From an uncultured Clostridia bacterium (GTDB lineage: Bacteria > Bacillota > Clostridia > TANB77 > CAG-465), in contig CALXJI010000004.1 in the NCBI GenBank assembly GCA_944388585.1, positions 62,001 through 126,000 of the forward strand: 64,000 nt of DNA, given 5' to 3'. The notes under the pieces are model-generated. The model did not search any database and was not told the origin of the DNA. It saw only the letters and a list, made by a program, of their open reading frames with translations. The translations under genes were made by a program, and so were the position numbers. How positions within the stretch are numbered: position 1 is the stretch's first letter; the number at the start of each line of letters is the position of its first letter. Positions 16,490-27,500 of this stretch are shown here, piece after piece.

Positions 16490-19400
16490 TTACCCCTTTT
16501 CTTTTATAGTATTTTCTAATTTACTAATCTCTAACTGTACACGGATAAGTATATCATTATTGCTAGAGTTTGTCAATGCGATTTTTAAATTCATTGGTTC
16601 AATTTTAATTAGTCTATCTGTTGCTAATATTCTTGTAATTCCAAGCTTTCTAGCTTTATTTCTTATTTCGACAATTTTTATTAAATTTTCTGTTTCTTTA
16701 GGAATATCTCCAAATCTATCTAATAGTTCATCTACTACTTCCATAGATTCTTCCTCATTTTTTATATCTGATATTTTTTGATACATATCAATTTTTTGAA
16801 TAGGATCTTTAATATACATATCACTAATATATGCAGACACATTTATATCTATTTTTACTTCTTTTGATATTTCTTCTTTACTTGTTTCATCTTTTCCTTC
16901 TTTTTCTTCTCTTATTGCTTTTTCAAGAAGTGCTAAATATAATTCATATCCAACCTTTGCCATATGACCATGTTGTTCTTTTCCAAGTAAATTTCCAGCA
17001 CCTCTTATCTCTAAATCTCTTAATGCTATTTTAAATCCACTACCAAACTCTGTAAAATCTTTTATTGCCTTTAATCTTTTTTGAGATACTTCAGATAAAG
17101 CTTTGTTAGGCTCATATGTTATATACGCATAAGCAAGTCTATTTGATCTTCCCACTCTTCCTCTTATTTGATAAAGCTGTGCAAGTCCTAACGTATCTGC
17201 ATCCTCTACTACTAAAGTATTTGCATTAGGAACATCTATTCCAGATTCGAGGATTGTTGTACAAACTATAATATCTATTTCATGATTAATAAATTTAAGC
17301 ATTACATCTTCTACCATATCTGGTGGCATTTGTCCATGAGCTACTCCAATTCTTGCTTCTGGCACCAAATTTTTAAGCTTTGCACTAATTTCATCTATTT
17401 TACTTACTCTATTATTTAAATATATTATTTGCCCATCTCTTAATAGCTCTTTTTCTATTGCCTCTTTAATAATATTATCATTATATTCAAGTACATAAGT
17501 ATGAACAGGTAATCTCTCCATTGGAGGCTCAGTTAAAGTACTCATTCCTCTTATTCCAATCATTGACATATGTAATGTTCTTGGAATAGGTGTTGCTGTC
17601 ATAGATAATACATCGACTGTCTCTTTTAATATTTTTATCTTCTCTTTATCCTTTACTCCAAATCTATGTTCTTCATCTATGATTAAAAGCCCTAAATCTT
17701 TAAAAAATACGTCTTTAGATAATATTCTATGTGTACCTATTATAATATCTATTTTTCCATCTACCAAATCTTTTAAAATATCTGTCTGTTCTTTTTTAGT
17801 CTTAAATCTACTTAAAAACTCAACCTTAATACCAAAAGATTTCATTCTTGATTCAAACGTTCTATACTGCTGAAGTGCAAGTACTGTTGTTGGTACTAAG
17901 TATGCAACTTGTTTTGAATCCATTACTGCTTTAAATGCGGCTCTTAGTGCAAGCTCAGTCTTTCCATATCCAACATCACCACATAAAAGTCTATCCATAG
18001 GTTTGTCTGACTCCATATCTTCTTTTATTTCTTCTAATGAAGTCTTTTGATCTGGGGTAAGTTCATATTCAAATGAATCTTCAAACTCTCTTTGCCAAGG
18101 TGTATCCTCTCTAAAAGCATAACCCTTCATTTTCTCCCTTTTAGCATATAATAACATAAGCTCTTTTGCCATTTCTTTTACATGTGCTTTAACTTTAGTT
18201 TTTGTCTTTTCCCATTCTTTTGTACCAAGTGAATTTATTTTAGGCTTTGCTCCATCATCACATACATATTTTCCAACACAATCTAATTGGTTAATAGGTA
18301 CATACAAAACGCCTCTGTCTGCATACTCTATTTTTATGTAGTCTTTTTGTGTATCTTGTACTTTAACAGTCTCTACTCCTCTGTAAATACCAATACCATG
18401 ATTTTCATGAACTACATAATCTCCAACTTGAAGATCTGCATAAGTATTTATTCTTTGACCTACACTACTCTTTTTTATTTTTTTTGTTGTAGTAGAAAGT
18501 CCACTAACCGGCTCTGCAATAACTAGTATTTCAAACTCATCCGAATAAAATCCTCCAGATAATATTCCCTTTGTTATATATACATGTCCACTATCTAAGT
18601 CATCACAAGACAATATATCTAAAATTTCTTCTACCTTTATATTATTATCCATAAGATAATTTTTAACTTGATTATATCTTGTATCTGTAGGAAATACTAA
18701 AAGTACTGCTTTATCTTTTGCTCTTGATACATCTAAATTTAATACCTCCATAGAGCTTTTATAAAAGTTTGCTTCTTTTATGCTAAAGTTATATACTTTT
18801 CTATTTCTTAAAATAACTTTATCTATATTTATTCTTTCTAGATAAATGCTACACATTCCATTTTCAAGTTTTGCTTCTACCTCTTCAAAAGATAAATATT
18901 TATTTACAAAAGGCATATATATATAATTTCTTTGAGCAAGTACTTTTATTGTTTCATTATTTTCATAAGTTATACTACTTGCTTTTTCTTTGCATTTTGT
19001 TGGCTCATCAATAAAAATATTATATTCTTTTAAATAATCTAATAAATTTTCTGGTCTTTTAACGAGTAAATTAAAATATTTATCTACTAAATTATCTAAA
19101 GCTCCTTCTCTTATTTTTTCAATATCTGATTCTATATTTTGCTTTAGCTCTTCATTTAAATTATCTTGTCTTAAAAAATTTTTTAACTCAGAAATTACAG
19201 CATTTATCTTATCTAAAGTCACATAATTTTCTGATACTTGAGACATATCTATCTTTTTTACTGTATCAATACTTCTTTGAGTTATTGGATCAAAAGTTCT
19301 TATACTATCTACTTCTTCTCCAAAAAATTCAATTCTAAATGGTAAATCATTATTTATACAAAATAGATCTACTATTCCTCCTCTTATGGCAAATTGACCT

Positions 19401-19915
19401 TTTCCTTCTACATTTTCAGTTCTTTCAAATCCAAACTTAGATAACTTTTCTACAAGTTTATTCATAGAGATATTATCTCCAAGCTTTATACTAAACTCTT
19501 CTCCTTTATATTTAGTGTTTGGAAACATTTGAACAAGTAGTGCATCTATAGTAGTTACAACAATTATTTTTTTACCACTAAGTATTCTTTCTATTGCATA
19601 CATTCTTTGATTAGAAATTTCTTTACTTTCTGCTTCTATATCATAATACTGTAACGATCTTGGTGGTAAAAATACCACTTCAATTCCACTTGCATAAAAT
19701 TTTAAATCTTTAATTATTTTATTTGCTTGAAATACATTACTACATACAATTATTGAATTTTTATTTGTATTTTGTGTAATTGCATAAAGCATCCAAGCCT
19801 TACTGCTATCAGTAAGGCCTACAATACTTAACTTTTCATCACTTTTTTTAATAATTTGCTTTACAAGTGATGTATAATTACTACTATTTGCTAAAGTTTT
19901 AATAAGTGGATTCAT
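16490..19915 (-). CDS. mfd: Transcription-repair coupling factor Mfd
   Basis: A 1141-residue DNA translocase that removes stalled RNA polymerase and recruits UvrA. The UvrB-homology region lies at the N-terminus (GGIVDLFCINNDLPFRIEFF), the RNA polymerase interaction domain is near VGDYVVHENHGIGIYRGVET, and the helicase motor has LLCGDVGYGKTELALRAAF (Walker A), IIDEEHRFGV (DEEH), LSMTATPIPRTLHMS and GRVGRSNRLAYAY. A TRCF C-terminal domain follows. The length is typical. Its ATG overlaps the ligA stop (TAATG), so the two DNA-repair genes are translationally coupled. Confidence 0.98.
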   Translation of the reverse strand: MNPLIKTLANSSNYTSLVKQIIKKSDEKLSIVGLTDSSKAWMLYAITQNTNKNSIIVCSNVFQANKIIKDLKFYASGIEVVFLPPRSLQYYDIEAESKEISNQRMYAIERILSGKKIIVVTTIDALLVQMFPNTKYKGEEFSIKLGDNISMNKLVEKLSKFGFERTENVEGKGQFAIRGGIVDLFCINNDLPFRIEFFGEEVDSIRTFDPITQRSIDTVKKIDMSQVSENYVTLDKINAVISELKNFLRQDNLNEELKQNIESDIEKIREGALDNLVDKYFNLLVKRPENLLDYLKEYNIFIDEPTKCKEKASSITYENNETIKVLAQRNYIYMPFVNKYLSFEEVEAKLENGMCSIYLERINIDKVILRNRKVYNFSIKEANFYKSSMEVLNLDVSRAKDKAVLLVFPTDTRYNQVKNYLMDNNIKVEEILDILSCDDLDSGHVYITKGILSGGFYSDEFEILVIAEPVSGLSTTTKKIKKSSVGQRINTYADLQVGDYVVHENHGIGIYRGVETVKVQDTQKDYIKIEYADRGVLYVPINQLDCVGKYVCDDGAKPKINSLGTKEWEKTKTKVKAHVKEMAKELMLLYAKREKMKGYAFREDTPWQREFEDSFEYELTPDQKTSLEEIKEDMESDKPMDRLLCGDVGYGKTELALRAAFKAVMDSKQVAYLVPTTVLALQQYRTFESRMKSFGIKVEFLSRFKTKKEQTDILKDLVDGKIDIIIGTHRILSKDVFFKDLGLLIIDEEHRFGVKDKEKIKILKETVDVLSMTATPIPRTLHMSMIGIRGMSTLTEPPMERLPVHTYVLEYNDNIIKEAIEKELLRDGQIIYLNNRVSKIDEISAKLKNLVPEARIGVAHGQMPPDMVEDVMLKFINHEIDIIVCTTILESGIDVPNANTLVVEDADTLGLAQLYQIRGRVGRSNRLAYAYITYEPNKALSEVSQKRLKAIKDFTEFGSGFKIALRDLEIRGAGNLLGKEQHGHMAKVGYELYLALLEKAIREEKEGKDETSKEEISKEVKIDINVSAYISDMYIKDPIQKIDMYQKISDIKNEEESMEVVDELLDRFGDIPKETENLIKIVEIRNKARKLGITRILATDRLIKIEPMNLKIALTNSSNNDILIRVQLEISKLENTIKEKG

Positions 19916-21939
19916 TATTTATTCCCTTCTTTATTTATCATATCTAAAAACTCATCTATTGTTACTACTCTTATTCCAAGAGTAATAGCTTTTTGAAGCT
20001 TAGAACCTGCTGCTTCCCCTGCTATTAATACACTTGTCTTTTTTGATACAGAAGTAGTAGCTTTTCCTGAATTTTCTTCAATCATCTTTACAATATCATC
20101 TCTTGAATAGCCATCAAAAGAACCTGTTACACATATATTCATATTTTCTAATACATTAGATTTTCTTTGCTTCTTTTCTCCTTTAAGATTTACACCTGCA
20201 TCATCTAATTTTTTTATTATCTCCATTGTTTTTGATTTATTAAAAAACTCATGAACAGACTCTGCCATAATAAGTCCAAAATCCTCTAATTCATTCAAAT
20301 CCTCTACACTTGCAGCTTTAATATCATAAATATCTTTAAAGTTTTCGCTTAATATTTTAGATGCTCTTTTTCCGATATGTCTTATTCCAAGTCCAAATAT
20401 TAATTTATCCAAAGAATTAGACTTTGTTTTTTCTATAGCATTAATTATATTTGATGCAGATTTTTCCTTAAAGCCATCTAATCCATATATATCTTCATAT
20501 TTTAAATAATATATGTCAGCTACATCTTTTAATAATCCTTTTTCAATTAAAGTATCAACAATAGCTTCTCCCATACCAGATATATCCATGCAATCTCTTG
20601 ATACAAAATGTGTAATACTTCTATAGATCTGAGCAGGGCACTCACTATTTGTACACCTTAGTGCTACCTCTCCTTCTTCTTTTTCTAGAGTTTCCCCACA
20701 TACTGGACATACATCTGGAATTTTAACTTCTCTTTGAGTTCCATCTCTTTTTTCTTTTAATACTCTATATACCTCTGGTATTACATCTCCTGCTTTTTGT
20801 ATAACAACAGTATCTCCAATTTGTATATCTTTTTCTTTCATAAAATCAAAATTATGAAGTGTTGTCTTAGATATAATACTTCCTGCAACTCTTACAGGCT
20901 CAAGTATTACTACAGGTGTTACCTGTCCTGTTCTTCCAACCTGAAAAATTATATCTAATACTTTAGTTTCTTTTTGTTCTGGTGGATATTTATATGCAAC
21001 AGCCCATTTAGGTACCTTTATTGTTTGACCCATTTCTTGTCTTACCTGTAAATTATTTACCTTTACAACTGCACCATCAATATCATATTCTAAAGAGTCT
21101 CTCATATCTCCTATTTTTTTTATAGCAGATATTACCTCATCTTTATTCTCACATAAAAATCTTAATTTTATTGTGTTCATTCCAACACTATCTAAATAAT
21201 CTAAACTTTCATAATGAGTAGTAAATGATTTACCTTTTTGAACATTAAATATAAATATACTTAAATTTCTTTTTTTTACAAGCTCACTATCTAATTGTCT
21301 TAGAGTACCTGCTGCTGCATTTCTTGGATTAGATAATTGTGGCTTATCTTTTAGTAATAGTTCTTCATTTATCTTTTCAAATTCTTTTCTTGGTAAAAAT
21401 ACCTCTCCTCTTACCTCTATAGTATCATTACTTTTAAGTCTATAGGGTATATCTTTTATTTGCATTATATTTTGAGTAACATCTTCTCCAACAAATCCGT
21501 CTCCACGTGTAGACCCCCTTTTAAGTACACCATTTTCGTATTCTAGGGACACAGATAAACCATCTATTTTTGTTTCAACGCAAAAGTCAGTTCTATCTCC
21601 ATACTCTTCTTTTACTTTATCTACAAATTCTTCTACTTCTTCTAGTGAGAATACATCCTGCAAACTTTGCATTTGTACATCATGTGTTACTTGCGTAAAT
21701 ATGTTTTTAGTTTTTCCTCCAACCTTTTGTGTAGGAGAATTTTTAGTTATAAGCTCTGGATGTTCTTTTTCAATTTGTTTTAGCCTTTGTGTTAATTTAT
21801 CATACTCATAATCTGATATTTCAGGACTGTCTTGTTCATAATATAATTTGTTATGATACTCTATTTCTTTTCTTAATTTTTCTAGTTCCTTTTTTACATC
21901 ATCTATATTACTATCAAAAAGATTAATTTGATCACTCAT
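19915..21939 (-). CDS. ligA: NAD-dependent DNA ligase
   Basis: A 674-residue enzyme joining nicks during replication and repair with NAD as cofactor. The Ia domain is N-terminal (EISDYEYDKLTQRL). The adenylation lysine is in CVETKIDGLSVSLEY. Nucleotidyl-transferase motifs include RGDGFVGEDVT and VRGEVFLPRKEF, followed by an OB fold, a zinc finger CPVCGE...CTNSECP, helix-hairpin-helix repeats (GLGIRHIGKRAS) and a C-terminal BRCT domain from about 595 (NICVTGSFDGYSRDDIVKMI). All elements are complete. It is the first gene of the ligA-mfd-foldase-methylase run; its ATG follows AGAGGTG. In many Clostridia ligA follows pcrA, which is not seen here. Confidence 0.98.
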   Translation of the reverse strand: MSDQINLFDSNIDDVKKELEKLRKEIEYHNKLYYEQDSPEISDYEYDKLTQRLKQIEKEHPELITKNSPTQKVGGKTKNIFTQVTHDVQMQSLQDVFSLEEVEEFVDKVKEEYGDRTDFCVETKIDGLSVSLEYENGVLKRGSTRGDGFVGEDVTQNIMQIKDIPYRLKSNDTIEVRGEVFLPRKEFEKINEELLLKDKPQLSNPRNAAAGTLRQLDSELVKKRNLSIFIFNVQKGKSFTTHYESLDYLDSVGMNTIKLRFLCENKDEVISAIKKIGDMRDSLEYDIDGAVVKVNNLQVRQEMGQTIKVPKWAVAYKYPPEQKETKVLDIIFQVGRTGQVTPVVILEPVRVAGSIISKTTLHNFDFMKEKDIQIGDTVVIQKAGDVIPEVYRVLKEKRDGTQREVKIPDVCPVCGETLEKEEGEVALRCTNSECPAQIYRSITHFVSRDCMDISGMGEAIVDTLIEKGLLKDVADIYYLKYEDIYGLDGFKEKSASNIINAIEKTKSNSLDKLIFGLGIRHIGKRASKILSENFKDIYDIKAASVEDLNELEDFGLIMAESVHEFFNKSKTMEIIKKLDDAGVNLKGEKKQRKSNVLENMNICVTGSFDGYSRDDIVKMIEENSGKATTSVSKKTSVLIAGEAAGSKLQKAITLGIRVVTIDEFLDMINKEGNK

Positions 21940-21969
21940 TTTTTTACACCTCTAATATACGCACAGAAA

Positions 21970-21993
21970 ACATAGAATATAGTTATTCTATGC
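21970..21993 (-). terminator. Likely terminator of the ZIP transporter gene
   Basis: On the minus strand GCATAGAAT and ATTCTATG form an 8-bp stem with a 6-base loop, then TTTT. It lies between the ZIP gene and ligA. Confidence 0.55.
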
Positions 21994-22082
21994 TTTTATT
22001 ATATACATTTTACTATAAATTATATATTATTTCAAGAAAAAATAATAAAGAGTAAAATAACAAATAAACAATATATTGTTTT

Positions 22083-22859
22083 CTATCCTAAAGCTATATC
22101 TAATATCATCATTAAAACAAATCCTATAGCTACCCCTATTATTCCAACATTACTATGTTCTCCTGATTGTGAATCTGGTATCAATTCTTCTACTATAACA
22201 TAAATCATTGCACCAGCTGCAAATGCAAGTAAGTATGGAAGTAATGATACAACTTGACTTGTTAAAAGTATTGTAAGAATAGCTCCTATTGGCTCAACAA
22301 TTCCAGACAACGCACCATAAGCAAAAGATTTTACTTTACTCATTCCCTCACTTTTTAAAGGCATAGAAATTATCGCACCTTCAAGCAAATTTTGAATTGC
22401 AATACCAATAGAAAGTGCAAAAGCTGCAGCTAGTGTAATACCTGAATTTTGAGCAATTGCTCCAGCTAGCACAACACCTACTGCCATTCCCTCTGGTATA
22501 TTGTGTAATGTTACAGCTAATACTAACATTGTTACCTTTTTAAATTTACTTTCTATTCCTTCTGGCTTTTTACTGCTTATATGTAAATGTGGAATAATAA
22601 CATCTAACACAAGTAAAAAAATTATACCTAATGAAAATCCCACTGCTGCTGGAAACCAACTAATTTTTCCTTGTTGTTGTGCCATATTTATTGAAGGAAT
22701 AAGTAATGACCAAATTGAAGCTGCCATCATAACACCTGAGGCAAGACCAGTCAAAAATCTTTCAGTCTTGTTACTTATATTATTTTTCATAAAAAATACT
22801 AATGCTGCTCCAAATGCTGTACCTAAAAATGGTATTAGTACTCCTAGAAAAGTTCCCAT
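22083..22859 (-). CDS. ZIP-family metal transporter
   Basis: A 258-residue membrane protein with about eight helices, related to ZupT/GufA-type ZIP transporters, which move zinc or other divalent metals into the cytoplasm. The two metal-site motifs are present: HNIPEGMAVGVV in helix IV and NLLEGAIISMPL in helix V (the second is usually H-N-x-P/x-E-G; here the histidine is absent). A cytoplasmic loop PHLHISSKKPEG carries histidines. I set the start at the second Met (22859), which has a GGGGG site 7 bases upstream; the first Met at 22865 sits too close. It is a single gene between terminators. Confidence 0.85.
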   Translation of the reverse strand: MGTFLGVLIPFLGTAFGAALVFFMKNNISNKTERFLTGLASGVMMAASIWSLLIPSINMAQQQGKISWFPAAVGFSLGIIFLLVLDVIIPHLHISSKKPEGIESKFKKVTMLVLAVTLHNIPEGMAVGVVLAGAIAQNSGITLAAAFALSIGIAIQNLLEGAIISMPLKSEGMSKVKSFAYGALSGIVEPIGAILTILLTSQVVSLLPYLLAFAAGAMIYVIVEELIPDSQSGEHSNVGIIGVAIGFVLMMILDIALG

Positions 22860-22902
22860 TTCCATTCCCCCTTACATATATAATTATACTCCAAAATGCA
22901 AC

Positions 22903-22933
22903 AAAAAAATAGATAGTTAAAAACTACCTATTT
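22903..22933 (-). terminator. Intrinsic terminator after pgsA
   Basis: On the minus strand AAATAGGTAGTT / AACTATCTATTT form a 12-bp stem with one mismatch and a 3-base loop, followed by seven T. Confidence 0.75.
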
Positions 22934-22948
22934 ACAATTAATTATTTC

Positions 22949-23593
22949 TTAATTTTCTACATCTATGTCTTCTTTAAATCTTAAGAAATAATCTACAAAA
23001 GACCATATTGTTGCTATTAAAGCAAATATTAAAGTTACACTCATTGCAACATTTATTATAAGTTCAAGTATACTCATGTCTAAAGAGTTAGACATAAAGC
23101 TTCCTATTCCCATTGTTGGCATCATCGAATAACTTAATAGTGCAAATACTATTGAAAGCATTTGAAATAATGTTTTTATTTTTCCACTTAGTCCTGCAGA
23201 TACATCCTTTTGATTATCTGATCCAAACATTCTTAAAGCATTTACAAAGAAATCTCTAAATACAATTATAGCAGTTATAAATGCTGGAACAATTCCAAGT
23301 CCTGTAAGCATTATAAATCCAGCTGATACAAGTAATTTATCTGCTAAAGGATCCATAATCTTTCCAAATTTAGTAACTATTCCTTTGCCTCTAGATATTC
23401 TACCATCTAAAAAGTCTGTAAATGCAGCAATAGCAAATATTCCTAAAGCTACATATCCCATATAATCGTATACAACTTCTATTTTTAAGAATTCAAAAAA
23501 TTCCTTTGGAATACATAAAACTAAAATAAATATTGGTACTAATATAATTCTTAACATAGTTAACTTGTTAGGCAAGTTCATTTTACTAAGCAT
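22949..23593 (-). CDS. pgsA: CDP-diacylglycerol-glycerol-3-phosphate 3-phosphatidyltransferase
   Basis: A 214-residue integral membrane enzyme for the committed step of phosphatidylglycerol synthesis. The N-terminal NLPNKLTMLRIILVPIFIL is typical. The CDP-alcohol phosphotransferase signature is DFLDGRISRGKGIVTKFGKI followed by MDPLADK, with all four aspartates and the glycine in place; the usual A-R is S-R here. Five or six membrane helices follow the signature. AGGAGG lies 8 bases before the ATG. The neighbour pgeF is on the same strand 85 bases further upstream in transcription. Phosphatidylglycerol synthase is the best call; a related CDP-alcohol transferase is less likely. Confidence 0.9.
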   Translation of the reverse strand: MLSKMNLPNKLTMLRIILVPIFILVLCIPKEFFEFLKIEVVYDYMGYVALGIFAIAAFTDFLDGRISRGKGIVTKFGKIMDPLADKLLVSAGFIMLTGLGIVPAFITAIIVFRDFFVNALRMFGSDNQKDVSAGLSGKIKTLFQMLSIVFALLSYSMMPTMGIGSFMSNSLDMSILELIINVAMSVTLIFALIATIWSFVDYFLRFKEDIDVEN

Positions 23594-23678
23594 GTTTATA
23601 CCTCCTCTTTCACTTGTAAATTATAACAAACTAAAAATATATAGTCAATAATTTACCTATATTTCACATTATTTTCAC

Positions 23679-24518
23679 TTAATTAAGTTCCACTATACAA
23701 GCCATAGTTGCATAGTCTTTTTTACCAGACTGTGTCGCTTTTCTATAAGAAAAAAAGTTATCACACTCACATCTGGTACAAATATTTGCTACGTGTATAT
23801 TTTCTTCTTTTATGCCTATATTTTTTAATTCTGTCTTTAAAATTTCAATTAAATCAATATGAAATGTTTCTTTATCATCTTCATACGTTAAATATTTATC
23901 TTGATATTTAAAAACATTAGTAAACTTCTCCTTAAAGCTTTCCTCTTTGCTAGTAAAACAACACTTTCTAATAGATGGACCAATGCATACTATTAAATCT
24001 TCTACTTTACTATTATATTTTTCTTTCATAATATTTATTGCATTTATATATATTTTATTTATTACACCTTTCCATCCTGCATGAATATTTGCAACTATAT
24101 TATTTTTTACATCATATATAATAATTGGATTACAGTCTGCTACTGTAACAAGAGGTGCTATGCCCTTGTCTTTTATAATATATCCATCAACTAAAGTAGT
24201 ATTTAATTTTTCAAACTTATATTCATCCTTATTATTTTCATCTAAAATAATAACATTATCTGTATGATCTTGTTTTCCCTTACAAATTTCATTAAAACCT
24301 ATAGCCTTTTTTATAATTTCTACATTTTTAAGTACATTTTCTATTTTATCATTTCCAACTGTTCTAAAATTTAAGCTATTATATTCACCAGTACTTACAC
24401 CACCATGTTTTAGAGTAATACAATTTTTAACATTATATTTATTTAGTACCTTAAACTGAATATATTCTAAGCCCCCAGCTTTTACATGTAAAATTTCATC
24501 ATCTTCATATTTATTCAT
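23679..24518 (-). CDS. pgeF: Purine nucleoside phosphorylase / multicopper oxidase-like protein YfiH (laccase domain)
   Basis: A 279-residue protein of the DUF152/YfiH family, whose bacterial members act on adenosine and other purine nucleosides or as polyphenol oxidases; in E. coli the protein edits peptidoglycan precursors. Visible metal-ligand blocks are LKHGGVSTGEYNSLNF (H, near 38), DHTDNVI, VADCNPIIIYD, ANIHAGWKGVINKI with the conserved histidine, and CIGPSIRKCCFTSKEE. The final CTRCECDNFFSYRK is the family's usual end motif. The ATG overlaps the last 8 bases of addA, so it is translationally coupled to it. Confidence 0.85.
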   Translation of the reverse strand: MNKYEDDEILHVKAGGLEYIQFKVLNKYNVKNCITLKHGGVSTGEYNSLNFRTVGNDKIENVLKNVEIIKKAIGFNEICKGKQDHTDNVIILDENNKDEYKFEKLNTTLVDGYIIKDKGIAPLVTVADCNPIIIYDVKNNIVANIHAGWKGVINKIYINAINIMKEKYNSKVEDLIVCIGPSIRKCCFTSKEESFKEKFTNVFKYQDKYLTYEDDKETFHIDLIEILKTELKNIGIKEENIHVANICTRCECDNFFSYRKATQSGKKDYATMACIVELN

Positions 24519-27500
24519 CTTTATCCTCCTTAATCTCTATTTCTTTATTTAAATTAAAAGAATATATATATACTTTATCTACATTATATTTAGTCAATTT
24601 ATTAATTGCCTCTTTATATATGTCAAGCTGTATCTTATATCTTTTAATAAATTCGCTTTCATCTTCTAGCCTGTCTGTTTTAAAATCTACAAGTATAGCT
24701 TTTCCGTCCACAACAAAAAACAAATCTATAACACCTTGTATCAAGCTATTAGATATAGTTTTGTCATCTAATATAAACTCATACTCTCTAAAAATAGCAG
24801 TTGCATTTTTTATATTTCTTCCGATATTTGAATTTAAGAAACTATATATTTTATTGATACTTATATATTTTTTATCATACTCATTTATTATCCCATCTTC
24901 ATATAGATTATCTATATATTTTTTTATTTCTTGTTTAGTATTAAGACTAAAATCTAAATTTTGAAGTATAAAATGTATTAAAATACCTTTTCTTACAGCA
25001 GTATATGTATTTTTATCTTCACTTAGCTCATATGGCATTTTAAATTTTTCATTTACTAATTCTTCATCTGATTCATCTTTAAATTTTACCACCACGTCTT
25101 GACTGTTTTCCTTTTTTAAATTACTAACACTAATTCTTGCAGGAGACATTGTATCTTCAATATATTTATATTCTCCATCAAAAGTATTTTTTAACTTTTC
25201 TATTATATTTTCATCTCTTTTTAACTCTTTACTTTTAAAGATATCTTTTAATTTGTCTGACATAGATATATTGGATAAATTTTCTTCTTTTATCTTAAAT
25301 AATTCTTTTAAATTGTCATCAGTAATTTTAGAGTTAATTTTTAAATGTACAATATCTAAAATATTTTTGTCTTTATCATATTCGTTATAATATTTTATAA
25401 CTGGTAGTAGATTTTTATAATAACTTGTATTTAGAGATATAAGTGTTTCATTAAATTTATTATTTTTTAAATTAATAGATTGCATGTTGTAATCTTTTTC
25501 AAAATCACTTACTGTAGCAAATAAATATAATTTTTCTTTAGCTCTAGTAAGTGCAACATATAATAGTCTCATCTCCTCAGATTTTGTCTCTTTTTCTATT
25601 ACAGCTTTTACAGATTGTTTTATAACTGAAGGATATGTAACTCCTAGGTTTTGATTTACTACATCTATTCCTATTCCATAACTATGATGTAATAACACTT
25701 TTTGCTGTCTTGCATCTTTAAAATTATATCCTTTTGCACAGTCCGCCAAAATTACAATAGGAAATTCCAAGCCCTTTGATTTATGTATTGTCATTATTCT
25801 TACTACATTTTCATTTTCTCCTATTATCTTAGCAGCAGAACTTGAAGTATCTTGTTTATCTTTTAAGCTATCTACATATCTAATATATGAATTTAATGTA
25901 TTACCTGCAGATGAATAAAAATTTGAAGCAAGCTCTATTAAATAATCCAAATTTGCTTTTTTAGACTGTGCATCTTCTTCCAAGTCAAATTGATAATATA
26001 TATTTGTATCTTTATATATTCTAACTAAAAGATCTGAAATATTATATATTTTAGAATATTTGATATATTTTTCAATTAATCTTAAAAAAACATCTATTTT
26101 ACTTACCAATTCTTTTTCATCTTTTATAAACTCATCATCATTTAATATATTATTTAGTGTATCATAAACATATGATTTGTTATCATAAAGTCTAATCTTT
26201 GTAATTTCATCTAATGTAAAGCCACCAATAATACTATACATGATACTTACCATATAAACATCTTGATACGGATTATCTAATATTTTTAAAAATGATAATA
26301 TTAGTTTTACTTCATCTCCTTCAAAAATACTACTAGAAGTATCACAAAATACTGGTATATCGTTTTCTTTTAAGACTTGTTCTATTATATCTGACTTATT
26401 TTTTATTCCTCTTAAAAGTATTACTATATCTTTATATGTAGCATTTCTTAATGTATTATCTTGAGATGATACTTTAACATTTTGTATAATATCCTTTATT
26501 CTATATGCAATACATTTTGCTTCAATTTGTGTAGAGGTTAAATCCTCATCTATATCTTCTTGCTCTTCATTTTCTTCAAAAATACTTTTTTCTTCTTCTT
26601 TTAAATCTATTATATTTATTTGAGTATTATACATATCTTTTTCGTTTTCAATATAATTTGTATTTCCACACTTTAAAGTCTCATCACTGTCATAATTGCA
26701 TTGACCATTTTTCATACTCATTATTTTTTCAAAAATATAATTTATCCCGTCTATTACTTGATACCTACTCCTAAAATTTTTAGAGAGTATTATTTTTGAG
26801 TTTAAATCTTCTTCACTACACTCATCGCTCTTTTTATATGTAATATACTTTTCATTAAATATATCTGGACGTGCCTGTCTAAAACCATATATACTTTGCT
26901 TTATATCACCTACCATAAATCTATTATTTTCTTTAGATATAGCTTCTAATATTTTTTCTTGAACAAAACTTGTGTCTTGATACTCGTCTGTATAAATTTC
27001 TTTATATCTATTCTTTAGAGAAACTGCTATATCTGTTAAATTATATTGTTTATCTAACAATAGTTCTAATGCATAATGCATTATATCATTAAATTCAGCT
27101 ACCCCTTGTACTCTTTTTTCCTCTTTAAACCTTGCATCAAATTCTACAAGGAAATTGTACAAATAGCTTAAATAACTGTATGCTATTTTATTATCTTCTA
27201 TTATCTCTTTACTTTTTGCATATATTCTCTTTTTACATTTTTCTACAACATCTTTTACTTCACTTTTTCTAAAAGTAGATATTTCTTCTTTTAGATCTAT
27301 ATCTGATACTTTACCAATATTAAATCTTTTAAACTCAATCTCATTTATATTATCATATAAAATATCCCAATTTGGCATGTCAATATTTATACAATTTTTA
27401 AGCATATAAACATCTTCATTTAAAAGTTCAAAACACTTATTAAACTCTTCATTTGACTGTATTTTATCTAAATATTCATCATATTTTATAATACAAAGTT

